Shown one piece after another: positions 11,700 through 22,959 of a stretch of 64,000 bases of DNA. The stretch's first letter is position 1; each line of letters begins with the position of its first letter. The notes beneath the pieces were generated by a model. The model did not search any database, was not told where the DNA came from, and saw only the letters and a list, made by a program, of their open reading frames with translations. The stretch covers positions 50,564,264 to 50,628,263 of the forward strand of contig CM036621.1 in NCBI GenBank assembly GCA_020746105.1, in the 5' to 3' direction. Source of the stretch: Trogon surrucura. Lineage: Eukaryota; Chordata; Aves; Trogoniformes; Trogonidae. Made by a program: the position numbers and the translations under genes.

Positions 11700-14600
11700 A
11701 TAACAGGCAGAGCGACGCTGGAAGGGAGAAAGCGCTGCAACAGGAAATGTGTGGTAGCTTTTGATGACTTTGTGGTTCACTGATGCCAGCTTGGTCCAAA
11801 AAAAAAAAAATAAATCTTAACTGTGAACCAAACAGTCCAGTGAAGCCTTTTTTGTTTAAATATCATCATCCCTTTGCAGTACTTGCGTCCTGTGTGCAAT
11901 GCTCTTGAGCAACTGAATGCAGATGAGGGAAACACGGAGATAAGTCTATTTTGAATTCTCAGTTGTGAGAGATGAAATACCTGAGTTACGGGCAAAATGT
12001 ATCTTTGATTAAAACAGCTCTTAATGTTGATAGTACACTTGATGAAGTTAGGTTTCAACCTGATGCTATCCCTTTAAATTGAAGGAGGAAGGAGCTTTCA
12101 GTGTGTGATTATAAAGTCAAGCTTTTCAGTGGTACCAGAAAATTTCAAAGCAGTGTCCCAAGTCTCTTCAGAAAGGAGTGAGAACTTGATAGATTTTTTT
12201 TTTCTCTCTATCATTCATTCTTGAGACCTTGCCATCACTCATTTTACATCAAAAATCAAAGCAATAGCTCCTTCCTTCTGAAAGGAATCTGTAGCTAAGG
12301 CTGAAAATGTTTATTAGCTGGTCAGCGGTAAGGTCTTTTTACCCTTGTGTTCAAATAATGCTGAAATGATTGCTTTTCTTTAGACTGTACATTTAAAACT
12401 TCAAACATTTTTGCTAGTTGCATCAAAATAGTAAGAAACAAATCACTTTTGACAGACGATTCTGAAATAACGATGCATGTCGCAAGCTCCAGGTAAAACA
12501 TTTGTTAGAATGATACAATATTTTTACAGAGAGATGTGCGTGCTGTTAAATCACCTACACCTGAACTGCCAGGAGCGATGGCCAATCTGAAACTTCCTGT
12601 TACTTCTCTCAAAGGCTTTCAATGGAAACATGTCTGATGGCTGAGGTCCTGAACTCTTGGCCATTTATACATAAAAACAAACTGAAAGTGGTCCAGAATT
12701 TGCTTTCTAATCACCAGAATCAATGCTTTCATGCAAAGTTCACAGAAAGGCTCGTGGCAGTTATCCCCTGACTGGATGTTTGATGGAAGATCTTCACTTA
12801 GCTCGTTGTGCCCTAGAGAGTTGTTTCGTGAGACTTGAGATTCCTCCTAAGCTATCTAACATGGGCTCTCATGAATTGGGAGACTGAATTGGTACAAAGT
12901 CAGCGGGAAGTAAGTAAGAAGTATATGGTGTGTGGGTTCTACAAAATGTATCTCCTACAAATATTTAAACGTGCTTAATTCTAAACACTTGAACCCTGTT
13001 GGAGTCAATGTGGTTGCCCTTGCTCTCATGCAGGACAGGGATCGCAGTACCACTGCTTTTTCTTCTCTTCCATTTATTTGATTTTATGTTGCTCCAAAAT
13101 ACACAGAGAGCAGAGTTCTGAATTGTGAAACCCACACTGAATTGTGCTAGCTTCAAGTAAGTGATTGGCGGAAAGTGGGGCATCTCTCTCATGCATTTGA
13201 ATTGCATGCATTTGAATTTGGTGTCAACAGTATGGGCTGTGCCTCTCCAGTGTTGAGTCAGTAAGACTGCACACCCTCTCTGCTGTGTGCAAGTGCTGTG
13301 ACAAGAGACGGAGTCTTGGAGGGTATGCCTGCTCAGAGAAATGCAGCGTGTTTGAAGACACATACCAACCTCCAGAAAAGACTGTGCACCGATTTAGCAA
13401 TGCTCCAGCCAGAGGCCATCTCAGCTCCTGGGTGATGAGTGGAGAGCGCATTACTCCGGCGTTGTACCGTGCCTTGCTTGTCACCAGGCTGCAGCCTGGA
13501 TGCAGGATGGGACACTGATCTTGAGCCACCTTCTCCCAGTGGCACTAACTTGGTCAGAGCCAAGTGAGCGGTACTTGCCTGATGCTGTTTCCATCGTATT
13601 TGTGTGTGGCAGACCACAGTGTGTGGTCTCTGCTGTGGAAATTCATTTTCTTTTCATTTGGAGTCTTAGTTTTTATCCAAGAAAGTTTTGGGTGTATTGG
13701 CACACCTGGCAGCTGGATTTCCAGAACTTTTTGAAGGAGTAAGTTAATCTCACCATTTAATGGTGGATCACATTGACTCCAGTTAATGATTCCAGTCAGA
13801 GTGACTCCATGCAGTGACTCCACTCAGTACCCAGCGCACTTCTGGTCAAGCTCCTCATTGGAAACTGAACTCAAAAAAGCTCAAATCCGAAGAGGTAGCA
13901 TCTAAAAACACCCGTCTGAAGCCTGTAGCTTCTTTAATCACAGGAGCTTGTCACAGCTCTGAGGAAACATGTATTAATGAGACTCATACTGTTACTTACT
14001 TTGTTTGGTCACACATAACTTCCTTAGCATTGCTTCCTAAAACTAAACAAGCACAGGGGAGTTTCCAGGAGGTGGAGGTTAGTGCAAAACTCGAGCTAAC
14101 AGCCCCTTCGGCTTCCTTAATAACAGGGCCTTGATTTAGACCTCTAGCTGCTTCTTACTCTGCTAGCCAAACACAGGGGTTCCCCGAAGAAAAAGTGGTT
14201 GGTTCATTCACTGTATTACACAGCAGTAAAATTGGTTGTAGAAGCTGGTGCCAAGTCCCAAATAAGACTTTTGCCTGAAAGTGCCCTGTTAAATGTGTCT
14301 GCTCCTAATGACTATAAAACAGTTCCTGGAAAAACAGCTGTGGCAGTTTATGCTGTTACTGTCCTCCCTCTGTTTGCTACTGTCCCGCTGTGGGGCTCTG
14401 ATATCTTTTGTTGGTCCCTCTAGCTGCACCTCTCATTTTCAGAAATGGCTGAGACATTTCAACAGCAGCTTTCCAGAGAGTATCTGCCCAAGTGGGCTGC
14501 ATGATACTGCCCAAGGGGGCTGCAAAAAATTGCAGCCCAATGGTTGAAAGTAGAGCAGTGCTGTAAAGCAGTTGAAAACAGCGTCTTGCATAGGAATTAC

Positions 14601-17511
14601 AGGGGAAATGTAACAATGGGTATTGTTGTCGTACGATAAATGTGGGCATCTGTGTATTGGGTATATACGTTTTACTGTCATTCAGCTTAAGTAACTGTGC
14701 AGACTGCATAAGCTAGGTCCGCTCTAACCTAAAAAATTTGTAAGACCTAGCAGACAAACAAAAGGCATTGAAAGTATGTTGGACTGTAATTGGATCTGCC
14801 CCGAAGCAGATCAGACATGCATTCCAGGCAGGTGTTTGCCCTTGCCATTAGAAACATTGTAAAATTAATGTAAAAAGCAGTGTATTCACTGTATTATCTC
14901 TCCTGTTACCAGATCACAGCTTGTGCTTTCAGAAAAAAATGCACAGCACAGTATGAAGTCAGCTTTTAAGTACATTTTACTTGACGATGATTAGGAAAAC
15001 AGGTGGATTGTTCTTTTCCAGCTTCTTTTGTTTTGTTTTTGTTTTGTTTCAGGGCATTTTGTGGTGAGAACAGTTAGAAGCAGAAGGCTAGAAAAAACAA
15101 AAATTTTTCAGACTTTGTCCCTGCTTATTGAACTCTTTATCAGGTGCATACGTTCACCTAGTTTAACTGGAGCAGTAAAATTTACCCTGGGCTTGCTGAA
15201 CTGGGGGCTGCAGATCTGTGGTAACTTCTGTGGAGCAGGGAGCATGTTTCTCTTGCTTTGGCTCTGGGGGACAGCACATGTATGCAGGGCACTGGAAGGG
15301 GACATGTGCTTCTCCTAGTGCTCTCTGTGACATGACCATTGGGGCTCAGGAAGCTCATCTGTTAAAGAACAAGCCTTCAGGAGCGTCTTTTCCCGTCTTC
15401 CAGAGATTCGAGTCTGATACAAGGAGATGATCAGTATTACTTCAAATGCTAATTCTCATTGGGTGAAGTCTTCAGCAGCAGGAAGATGGGGTTATCCAGC
15501 ACTGCATTAGAAGGTGCTGGGATCCACCGCCCGGTACAGGACTCCTAATGACATGACCTGTTGACATGTTTCAGAGCCTCTTCAGGCAGCTAAGGGAAGG
15601 TCTCTCGACCGATTCTGATGTTCAGATTTCCTTGAGAGCATGGTTTTGAACTTGGCAGGGTGATGGCTTCCTGTCAGCTCTGCCTGGTTCCAGGACCCCA
15701 GGGGTCTCAGGAGTTGCCTGTATGCCATCTCTAGCATTCTCAGGAACAGTCTGGCCCGGGGTGCTTGATCATATACTTAACCCTTGTACTAATTAACGAG
15801 GACATATGCTGGAAGTAAGTTGTGTCCTGTACCATTACGAATGGAGAAGAAATTTTCAGCTTGAACATAAGTATGGCATTATTCTGCTGCTAGTGGCACG
15901 TCACCTTGCTGAGTCCACTGATTTACAAACTAAATGGTCACAAAAACTACACCAGTGTCAAAGGATGCTTTCCAGGGACCATCATGCTGGCTAATACGTT
16001 TAGTCGTCAGTTGTAACTGTTATCAATAACACATCAGAGTAGGAATGGAGGAAGTTAAATACTATCTTACAAGATGTGCTGTAGGTGTTACTCAGCACCG
16101 TTTCTTCTCACAATCTTGAGAATTTTCTTTCTCATCTTGGAAGGTCAAAATGAAAGTCCCGCTTTAGTTGGATTTGGAGTTATTTTCAGAAACAACAGTC
16201 AAATTAAATGCATTTCAAACATGACTGCAAAGTATGGATAGATGAGGAAAAGAGTTTTAGGTGAGATTTTCAAAGCCATATAAGGAGTGAAGGCAGCTTA
16301 AGTGGGCTGTGAGAAGCAAGTGGCTAGTTCTCTTCATCATCTGTGTTGACAAGTGTTTGTAGAGTTGTACTGCTACAGTGACGACTGGCTCTCATAACTT
16401 AAATATTGTTTTAGTTGTCTAACCGTGTTGTGGCAGTGTATGGGCAGGTGCTCTGAGGGCTGTGCCTGTCCTCTTTGTGATGGGGTTGGCTGTGGCACTT
16501 CCTCAGCCCCCTGTTGACATGGCTGTGCTGGCAGAAACCGGAGTCATAGGTCTGGTGATAGCTCACCAGGACCTACCAGCTCACCCTTCTTTTTGGGTAC
16601 GCTCTCGTCTTACTAAATGCACATGGCAGATGGATCGATGTTATGTCATTTTTTTAATACAGGGTTGTGTATAAAAGTCACAGGAGTTGAGCTTAATGTG
16701 GCAACGGATCAGCCACGTTCAAAAGGGGCAGAAGAGAGGAATGGTCAGTGTGACGTGATTTCTTCGCAGAAAATAGTCTATCTGAGAAGCATGATACCGA
16801 GTTAGACATGGAAGGCTCAGAGTCACTTGCAGTTCTCTCTGTGATGAGACTGGGGGGACACAAAAGTGGCCCTGCAAAGCAGCCGATGGGATTAACTGCC
16901 TTCTGCATCAAGGTCTTTCTTTACCAGCCTTCTCCTTGGATATATTCACACTGTAAACACTGCTGTGAATAGAATATACATGCACAGCCTTGGTTTTAAG
17001 TAACTCATCTGAGATATTGTGGTACCCTGGCCTCAGCTGGTCAGGGTTTACCATAGACTGCAAAACACAGCTTAGAGGTGAGGGCAAGCTGAGCTCCACA
17101 ACTGCGGCATGCATCTAAGCTGGCCGGCTTAGAGCTGTCCTGTGTGTGGCTGCCACACACTGCTGGGATAATTAATACCTGAGCAGCAGCAGCATAAAGA
17201 AACTCCAGGGAGAGATTTGGTTTGGCTGAGGAGTTACTCTTGTGATAAGACTTCTTGCTCCTGCAGACAGATGAAGGAGGGTGTCTGATGTCCAACAGGA
17301 GCTTTTCAAAACTGTCACCACTCCTGTCATTTCTCAGATGCTAGTGTAAGCACATGATGTTACAAAGACTCTGACTCCTGGGGGAAAGATAAAGTACCAT
17401 ATCTTAACCACTCCTCTCCCGTCCTTCGCTTTATTTCAGCCTTCAAAGGATTTTTTTTTTTCAGGATAAAAAGGTAAAGTGACCTGGGGCACAGTTCCCA
17501 CTTCTTCTTTA
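11700..17511. other. Intronic sequence without recognised elements
   Basis: Plain intron after the GC-rich island. It includes an AATAAA within an A-rich run at about 11798-11815, and a stretch at about 12990-13035 (CCTGTTGGAGTCAATGTGGT) that is weakly like the old amniote repeats. The remnant at 16255 is listed separately. No coding signal. Confidence 0.55.
16255..16310 (-). repeat. Old amniote LINE-tail-like remnant, minus strand
   Basis: TTAGGTGAGATTTTCAAAGC followed by ATATAAGGAGTGAAGGCAGC resembles the reverse of 'GCCTAAATACCTTTGAAAATCTGGCCC', the same ancient family as at 17718 and 20025. Confidence 0.4.
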
Positions 17512-17605
17512 AGCTCCCTGTGTGACTGTAGATAGTAGATTGTGCTTCTCTGTACCTCAGTTTCCTCTCTGTTAAATTCGAATAGGCACAATTTTAAAAT
17601 AATTT
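17512..17605 (+). mobile_element. Possible MIR-type (tRNA-core) SINE remnant
   Basis: CTGTGTGACTGTAGA, then TCTGTACCTCAGTTTCCTCT and CTGTTAAATTCGAATA follow the order of the MIR core and 3' part (CTGTGTGACCTTGGG...TCTGTGCCTCAGTTTCCTC...CTGTAAAATGGGGATA). Divergence is high, as expected for a very old amniote SINE. Called from memory of the consensus. Confidence 0.5.
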
Positions 17606-17717
17606 GTGTAATTGAGCCAATTGTGTATAGAGACAAGATCTGTAGACTTATGGCAACCAGAAGATTCAGGAAATTGCAGAGGCTGGTTTTGAAAGATGCC
17701 AGTGTCAAACAGCCAAG

Positions 17718-17775
17718 TCTGTGAGTTTAGGTGCCTTACCTGATTAAATGTCTTAGAAAATTTAATTTGGAACCA
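17718..17775 (+). repeat. Old amniote LINE-tail-like remnant
   Basis: GAGTTTAGGTGCCTTACCTG, then AATGTCTTAGAAAATTTAAT resembles 'GAGTTAGGTGCCTAACTACCTTTGAAAATCTGG', an ancient repeat string. It starts about 110 bp after the possible MIR remnant at 17512. Confidence 0.4.
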
Positions 17776-18968
17776 GGCTGCAAAGTGCCTAAGTGTCGTG
17801 GAGATGGCAGCTCTAGGGTCTCTCATGTCCAGATTTTAAAATGAGGACTCATACTCCTTATTTGCTGAACAGATTTTTAAAATGCTACTACATCAGGATG
17901 TTTCTGTTGTTGTTGTTTGTCTGTGCTGTCTAATTAGGCTCTAGCAAAACAATTGTAATCTCTTTTCATTTGTGTTTGTGCTGTGCTGGTAGACATAACC
18001 CTGAATTTAGTTCTCCTGTAGGTGCGAGTTTAATAAAAATAACAATACTTTTACTAATGAGAATAACAGTGTGAAACCAGAATTCATGCTAAATTAGTAT
18101 CCGTTAGTGACTTAGATCTACAATGAAAGTTTCCTTGCTCTCTGTTGTGCGCCTCAATTCATTACAGAGAAGTCCACAGTATTTTGCTAACAGCATTTCT
18201 TTTTCTGGTACCATTGCCCAAAACTATTGGAAAAATATGTGCTTTCCCATAACATCAGAATGAGACAAATGACTCTGCTTGCTTGTATTACTGCACAGAA
18301 GTGTCTTTCATTTGGACTCAGGCAGACTTGTAAATGGCAGGTAGCCGGAGACTAATGGAGCATGTGCTTCAAAGCTTTCCATCTGGTCCCTTGGTGAGCA
18401 AAAAGAATATTGCCTATCTTCTCATCAGTCCTCACTATAAGGAAAAGTACTTCTGCTCCAAGTTCCTCACGAAGCTCTTACCTTTCTCAAGAGGGAGAGA
18501 GCAACAAGTACTATCCCCTTATGCATCTGCAGGAGAAAAATGAATAGGGTAAAAAGAAAAAATGAGGCAGAGTAATTTTGTGCTCTGAAAATGGATAATG
18601 CACCTGTCAACAGGTATTTACTCCGGTGACCTTCGGTGATGTTTTCTAGTCACAGCAGAAGAGAGGCTGAAATTGTTTCAAGGAGACCCCATGCATACAA
18701 GTTGAGTGAGCGAGAACTATATTAGTTTGACTTTGAGCAAAACTGCTTAAATTAAGATTCCTTTTCTAATTTGTTAAATCAGAATCTTTCTTAGAGCTCC
18801 TCCTCCAGTCATCCCATCAAATAGCCCTTATGTATTCATTTATTTATTTCTTCACATATATTTAGTAAGAAAAAGGAAGGAGATACTCCCCCCAATGGAG
18901 GCCATCTGCTCTTTTCTTATTGGGGGGGAACCCTACAATTAGTGTCTTGTTCATCTTTTCGTCTTAAC

Positions 18969-18998
18969 AAAAAAGAGAGAGAAAGAAAGAGAGAGAAC
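18969..18998. repeat. Purine-rich GA/GAAA simple repeat
   Basis: A pure purine run of A and GA/GAAA units about 30 bp long. Low complexity. Confidence 0.85.
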
Positions 18999-19619
18999 TA
19001 TTATGCAAATACTCTGCAATTTGGTTTCAAATATTCTTTGTACTATGATGAGCAATTTCCTTTAATACAAACTCAGCCTACTTGCCAGGACTTTTTTTTG
19101 CCTTAATATAGAGAAGGAAAAAGCCCAACTTTCATGAGTTAGGGGGGTATGCTGTGTTCCTCTGATGCCAACTTTTTCTCATCCTTTTTTTCTTTCTTTC
19201 TCACTTTGGCACTATTACAGCTGTTATTCTTCAAGTTGTCAGAAAGATATTGTATAGGTTTTTTGAGAAAGAGAGAGAACCAAAATACCTTTACAAAGCC
19301 CCAGTTTCATCTCACTTTTTATTGTTCCATTGCCATGATGAAGTGGTCGTGAAATGGAGGATTCAGCTTAGTGAAGGAGAGAGAAGAGCTGTCTGAATGC
19401 CAGTTGCTTATGATGGCAGCATTACCTCTAAGGGCAGATGGTAGGTTTTTTTATAAGGTGTTTCTGTGCCACTTGTCAGTGGTACGAACTTTAGGGATGA
19501 AGAGCATGGCCAAGATTAAGTCCTTCTGGTCCTTGGTATTGGACAGCGTAGCTTGCTAGCTGAAAACTTATGATCTGGAAAAGATGAAGTGAAGAAAGAA
19601 AGGAATACTATTTCCTATT

Positions 19620-19765
19620 TTCTGTGTGAGAAGCTGAAGCGTGGAAAAAACCCAAAATAACTCATCCAAGATCTGTTGGGAGAAGACTTTGGAAGAATCA
19701 GGAGCTGAGCTAAGAGACTTGGACTTAGAGAGCTGCTGCTTTCTGTAGCGCTCTACTCGTGGCAG
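19620..19765 (-). mobile_element. Possible MIR-type SINE remnant next to a CR1 tail
   Basis: GTGAGAAGCTGAAGCGTGG, then ATAACTCATCCAAGATCTGT and AATCAGGAGCTGAGCTAAGA follow the reversed MIR order (GAGGAAACTGAGGC...AAGTCACTTGCCCAAGGTC...GGAGCCGGGATTCGAACCC). The CR1 fragment at 19803 begins about 40 bp downstream. Weak call. Confidence 0.35.
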
Positions 19766-19802
19766 CGTCAGATGAGTGGGACTGGTGCTGTAGCCAGTCT
19801 CC

Positions 19803-19938
19803 ATCCTTGGAGACATTCAAAACCCGCCTGGGCGCTTTCCTGTGCGCTCTACTGTAGGTGATCCTGCTCTGGCAGGGGAGCTGGACTAGATGATCTTTTG
19901 AGGTCCCTTCCAGCCCCTAACGTTCTGTGATTCTGTGC
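19803..19938 (+). mobile_element. CR1 LINE 3'-end fragment
   Basis: The stretch starts CCTTGGAGACATTCAAAACC, continues through the CR1 hallmark GATGATCTTTTGAGGTCCCT and ends in GTTCTGTGATTCTGTG. It is very similar to the last 130 bp of the copy ending at 3411, so both probably come from related, fairly young CR1 subfamilies. It lies only about 760 bp upstream of the ERBB4 exon, in the same orientation. Confidence 0.93.
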
Positions 19939-20024
19939 CATCCCGACCACTAGTTTAGGCTATTGCTGTACAACAGGCGTCAAGACGGTGGCGTGGTTAT
20001 GTCCTAATGGGTTAGCAAATCTGC

Positions 20025-20080
20025 TGACTTTCAGTAGGACTTAGGAGCATCAGGCACATTTGAAAAGCCCACACTAAACC
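20025..20080 (+). repeat. Old amniote LINE-tail-like remnant
   Basis: GACTTTCAGTAGGACTTAGG and AGCATCAGGCACATTTGAAA followed by AGCCCACACT fits the pattern 'GACTTCAATGGGAGTTAGG...TTTGAAAATCCCAC'. It lies about 620 bp upstream of the ERBB4 exon. Confidence 0.45.
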
Positions 20081-20667
20081 TGCTGGTTCTTAACCCTTTG
20101 CAGATTGAACTTGAGGAAGGCTTCGGTTGACAGAAATGTTACATGCTTAAGCCTGTAAGAGACTAAGTATAAAATCTCTGATCCAGTGAGGCATTTTAGC
20201 GTGGCTTAATCAAATATCTCGCCAAATGAGGCCTAACTGGCCATCTCGCTAAGCATGAGTGGCAGAGTTTGCTTGCATAAAAAGAAGCTGATACCCAGTG
20301 GCTTGACCACAAGTTGGGGAAATATATTCAAGAAACAAAGTAAAGGGAAGTAAAACGAAACCAGCAAGACCTTTAAGTAAAATCAAGTGTGTCCTATCTT
20401 GGCTTCTGTGGATGTAACAGAACAGGGAATATAAAGCCAAGCAGAATTTCTGATCTGAGCCTTCACTGGATCTGTTCAGATAGTCTGAGCTGGTGCTTGG
20501 GGCTCATTGCATCACACATGCTACATCGAACTTGACTTTGCCTCGTTATGCCCAGCACTGGGTAAACAACACAGGAATTCATGGTGCTTAGTGGACACTG
20601 ATCCCCTTTAGGCACTCTGTGGCAAATGGGAAATCTTCTATGCATGAGAGTCTTTAAGCACTTTGGA

Positions 20668-20694
20668 GTAACTGGGTCACTTTTTCTCTTACAG
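20668..20694 (+). promoter_or_regulatory. ERBB4: Splice acceptor and branch-point candidate for the ERBB4 exon
   Basis: The pyrimidine-rich stretch TCACTTTTTCTCTTACAG (20677-20694) ends in CAG directly before the GAA codon that opens the exon. A branch-point-like GTAACTG lies at 20668-20674, which puts the likely branch adenine near 20671, about 24 nt upstream of the exon. The acceptor follows directly from the sequence; the branch point is inferred from the consensus. Confidence 0.85.
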
Positions 20695-20880
20695 GAAGCT
20701 CTTATCATGGCCAGCATGGACCACCCGCACCTGGTGAGACTCCTGGGTGTCTGCTTGAGCCCAACCATTCAACTGGTCACTCAGCTCATGCCTCATGGCT
20801 GCCTGTTGGATTATGTTCATGAACATAAGGATAATATTGGCTCCCAGCTTCTGCTCAACTGGTGTGTCCAAATAGCTAAG
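20695..20880 (+). CDS. ERBB4: ERBB4 receptor tyrosine kinase, internal kinase-domain exon (EGFR exon 20 equivalent)
   Basis: ERBB4 is the neuregulin-binding receptor tyrosine kinase of the plasma membrane; this exon encodes part of its cytoplasmic kinase domain. The 62 codons start [20 protein letters not shown] and end [11 protein letters not shown]. By alignment with EGFR from memory, residue 1 (Glu) is the alpha-C-helix Glu that pairs with the ATP-site Lys of the preceding exon. Residue 29 (ACT, 20779-20781) is the Thr gatekeeper, QLMP at residues 30-33 is the hinge, and Cys36 (TGC, 20800-20802) is the solvent-front Cys equivalent to EGFR C797. [17 protein letters not shown] and VHEHKDN fit ERBB4 better than EGFR, ERBB2 or ERBB3. 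Length (186 bp) and 0/0 phase match the family exon. It lies between AG at 20693-20694 and GT at 20881. The HRD loop and DFG motif belong to the next exon, which is not seen here. Residue 39 is Asp where I recall Glu in human ERBB4. Confidence 0.97.
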
Positions 20881-20886
20881 GTATGT
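20881..20886 (+). promoter_or_regulatory. ERBB4: Splice donor of the ERBB4 exon
   Basis: The exon ends in AAG (Lys) and is followed by GTATGT, a good U2-type donor. Translation past this point loses all kinase similarity (it reads [10 protein letters not shown]), which confirms the boundary. Confidence 0.92.
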
Positions 20887-22925
20887 GGTTCATGCTGTTC
20901 TTTTTTTGTCATTTTCATAACTCACTGAACAACATGATATAGAGAAAAAAAAAAAAAGAAAAAAAATGGTTTGGTTTTGTTTGTGTGGTTTTTTTCAGGC
21001 ATGTTTTTATTTTCAGGAAGGTTGGGTAGTTCTTGGAATACACACTGTTTTGGCTACTTACTGTATTACAGATTAGATGTTAACATGTAAACCAAAGTGT
21101 CTTTCCAACTCAGTATTAATGAGGAGTCTTTTGGGAAGGAGGTGGAAGTGGGGGATGAAGTCTCCTATGTGATATTTGGAGCTGAGTGCAGAATGATTTT
21201 TCAGCCTCTTCCGCTGTTCACTATTCATAGATGCTGATTTAACCTGATTGTAGTTTTCTACTGTTCTGAATCTGCATTGCCAGTTAAATTCTGATATGCC
21301 ATCAGTTGTCTGCCCCCACACTGCCAAGAAGATAAATATTCACTTAAGTCACTCCTTTGGGAACCACTGCACTTCTACTGTGTTTAAGACCTATCACAAC
21401 AGCTGAGGCTGAAGGATAATATTGCTCGTCTCTGTAGAACGGGAAGGGCTGGATCCTGCTTTGCTTGCCGTCACGTAACGTGCCCTGCCTTCCTGTGGGG
21501 TTTTAGGAGAAAGTGAAGGAGTGAAGCCTTTATCGTTCAGATACAGACTGCACTTCAGCTGAAGTGGAACAGAGTATAGGTCCTAAATGCAGCCCTAATG
21601 TAATCCTTTCATGATGTTTTTAGGTACATTTTTATGTATTTTCAGGTATTCCGTGTGGTACAAAGGACAAGTTGTTCATAATCGGTTGCAAAGAGTAACA
21701 AGACTTAAGACTGCAGAGAGAGGACTATAGTTTTTATCCACTTTAAAGGCTCTTTTGTGCAACCAGAGTTGTGTACAGTGATGTTACTACAAATGAGGAT
21801 CTGGAACTGACCTTTTATTTAGGACTGTTTAGAGGTTATTTAAAGTTTTAGATTATTTTGGTTAAAATGCTTGTTACCTATAAATGTATGCCACAGACTG
21901 CCCTCTTATGTTGAATCTGCAGCCTTAAGTGAATTTACCACATCTATTGTGAAATCTTAAAGTTGTAGTATTAAACTTTTTAGCACTGGAAAGGAACCTG
22001 TAAATTCAGCAATTATTTTGCTGAACCAAATGGCAGCCATCAAGTAAACATTCACTTAAATACAAAATATTTTCTTAGAAAAGTAAGAAAAGTGAGAAGT
22101 TCAGGTAGCATTGAGTTTTTATTCAAGGCAAGAGGAGTTTGAGCTTCATCATTAATAGGGACCGGTTTCTTTCCAGGATCAGATCTGTTGTCTGATCTAC
22201 CGGAAGGTGACAGTTGATGAAATGACCTTGATGCTGGGTAGAGGGCTTGATCCACAGAAGCAGGGTGGGGGAATCACAAACCCATGTTATGATGTTGCAG
22301 CATTTTGCAGATATGTTAATACCTGTGATTCTGCTGTGCTGTGGTGGTAAAACAGCCAAAGTCTCATGGAACATTGGAACACACTGGTGGGGATTGCGTG
22401 TATCTGGAGATTTGCAGGGGTTTATTTAGGGCTGTTACCAGACTGAGGAAGGTGAGGGAGAAGATACGTGTTCCTGTTTGAGTCCTTTCTCTCAGCACAA
22501 CCTCCTTCCCATCTGTTCCCCACTCTCTTGAATGATAGTAGCTGTAAATGTTTTGTGATAAATAACAACACAGTGGCATACCTGAAAAGATAATCCTCCC
22601 TTATTTTCACTTTGTACATGTGTATGGCCCTTGACTCACTGGACTGATAGCTGTACTTGCTTTGCTATGGGCTTTGTGTGGGCAGCTGATTTAGTGAAAC
22701 CAATAGCCTGATCTATAGCAGAGGCTTACAGAGCTGACAGATCCATGGAAGGGTCTGCGGAAGGCAGATCATGGTTTTCCCATGGTGGTTTTTATCAAAG
22801 GGAAATGGGTTCTAAATTGATTTCCATTGTAAATGGTTTCAGCATAATGTGAGGATTGGATTTAGGTACACTCATTTCAAAACCATTGTGTGCCACTTTT
22901 CTTGATCACCGTGTGATGTGGGAGG

Positions 22926-22959
22926 AGAAGATGAGATATTACAGAAGATGAGGTATTAC
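22926..22959. repeat. 17-bp tandem duplication (x2)
   Basis: AGAAGATGAGATATTAC (22926-22942) is followed by AGAAGATGAGGTATTAC (22943-22959), with one base different. A local duplication. Confidence 0.9.

Larger units (their letters stand above)
1..20694 (+). other. ERBB4: ERBB4 upstream intron (intron 19 by EGFR-like numbering), 3' part
   Basis: No part of the preceding kinase exon (family sequence ...KANVEFMD) is recognisable in translated frames here, so the whole stretch is assigned to the intron upstream of the exon. It is moderately AT-rich and of ordinary complexity. Its interruptions are a CR1 fragment at 2765-3411, old repeat remnants, a GC-rich island at about 11136-11480 and a CR1 tail at 19803-19938. 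The intron assignment is an inference from exon orientation; a nested non-coding gene cannot be excluded. Confidence 0.85.

Noticed and set aside
11071-11780. Six overlapping open frames of 96-190 codons on both strands
   Set aside because: They come from the GC-rich composition of the island, which lacks stop codons. Pro/Gly/Ala/Arg-rich translations match no family and no splice-compatible exon structure was seen.
15020-15060. Pyrimidine-rich stretch ending in CAG (TTTTGTTTTGTTTCAG) followed by an open frame of about 85 codons
   Set aside because: It looks like a splice acceptor, but the translation after it (GHFVVRTVRSRRLEKTKIFQ) matches no ERBB-family exon and no convincing donor was identified.
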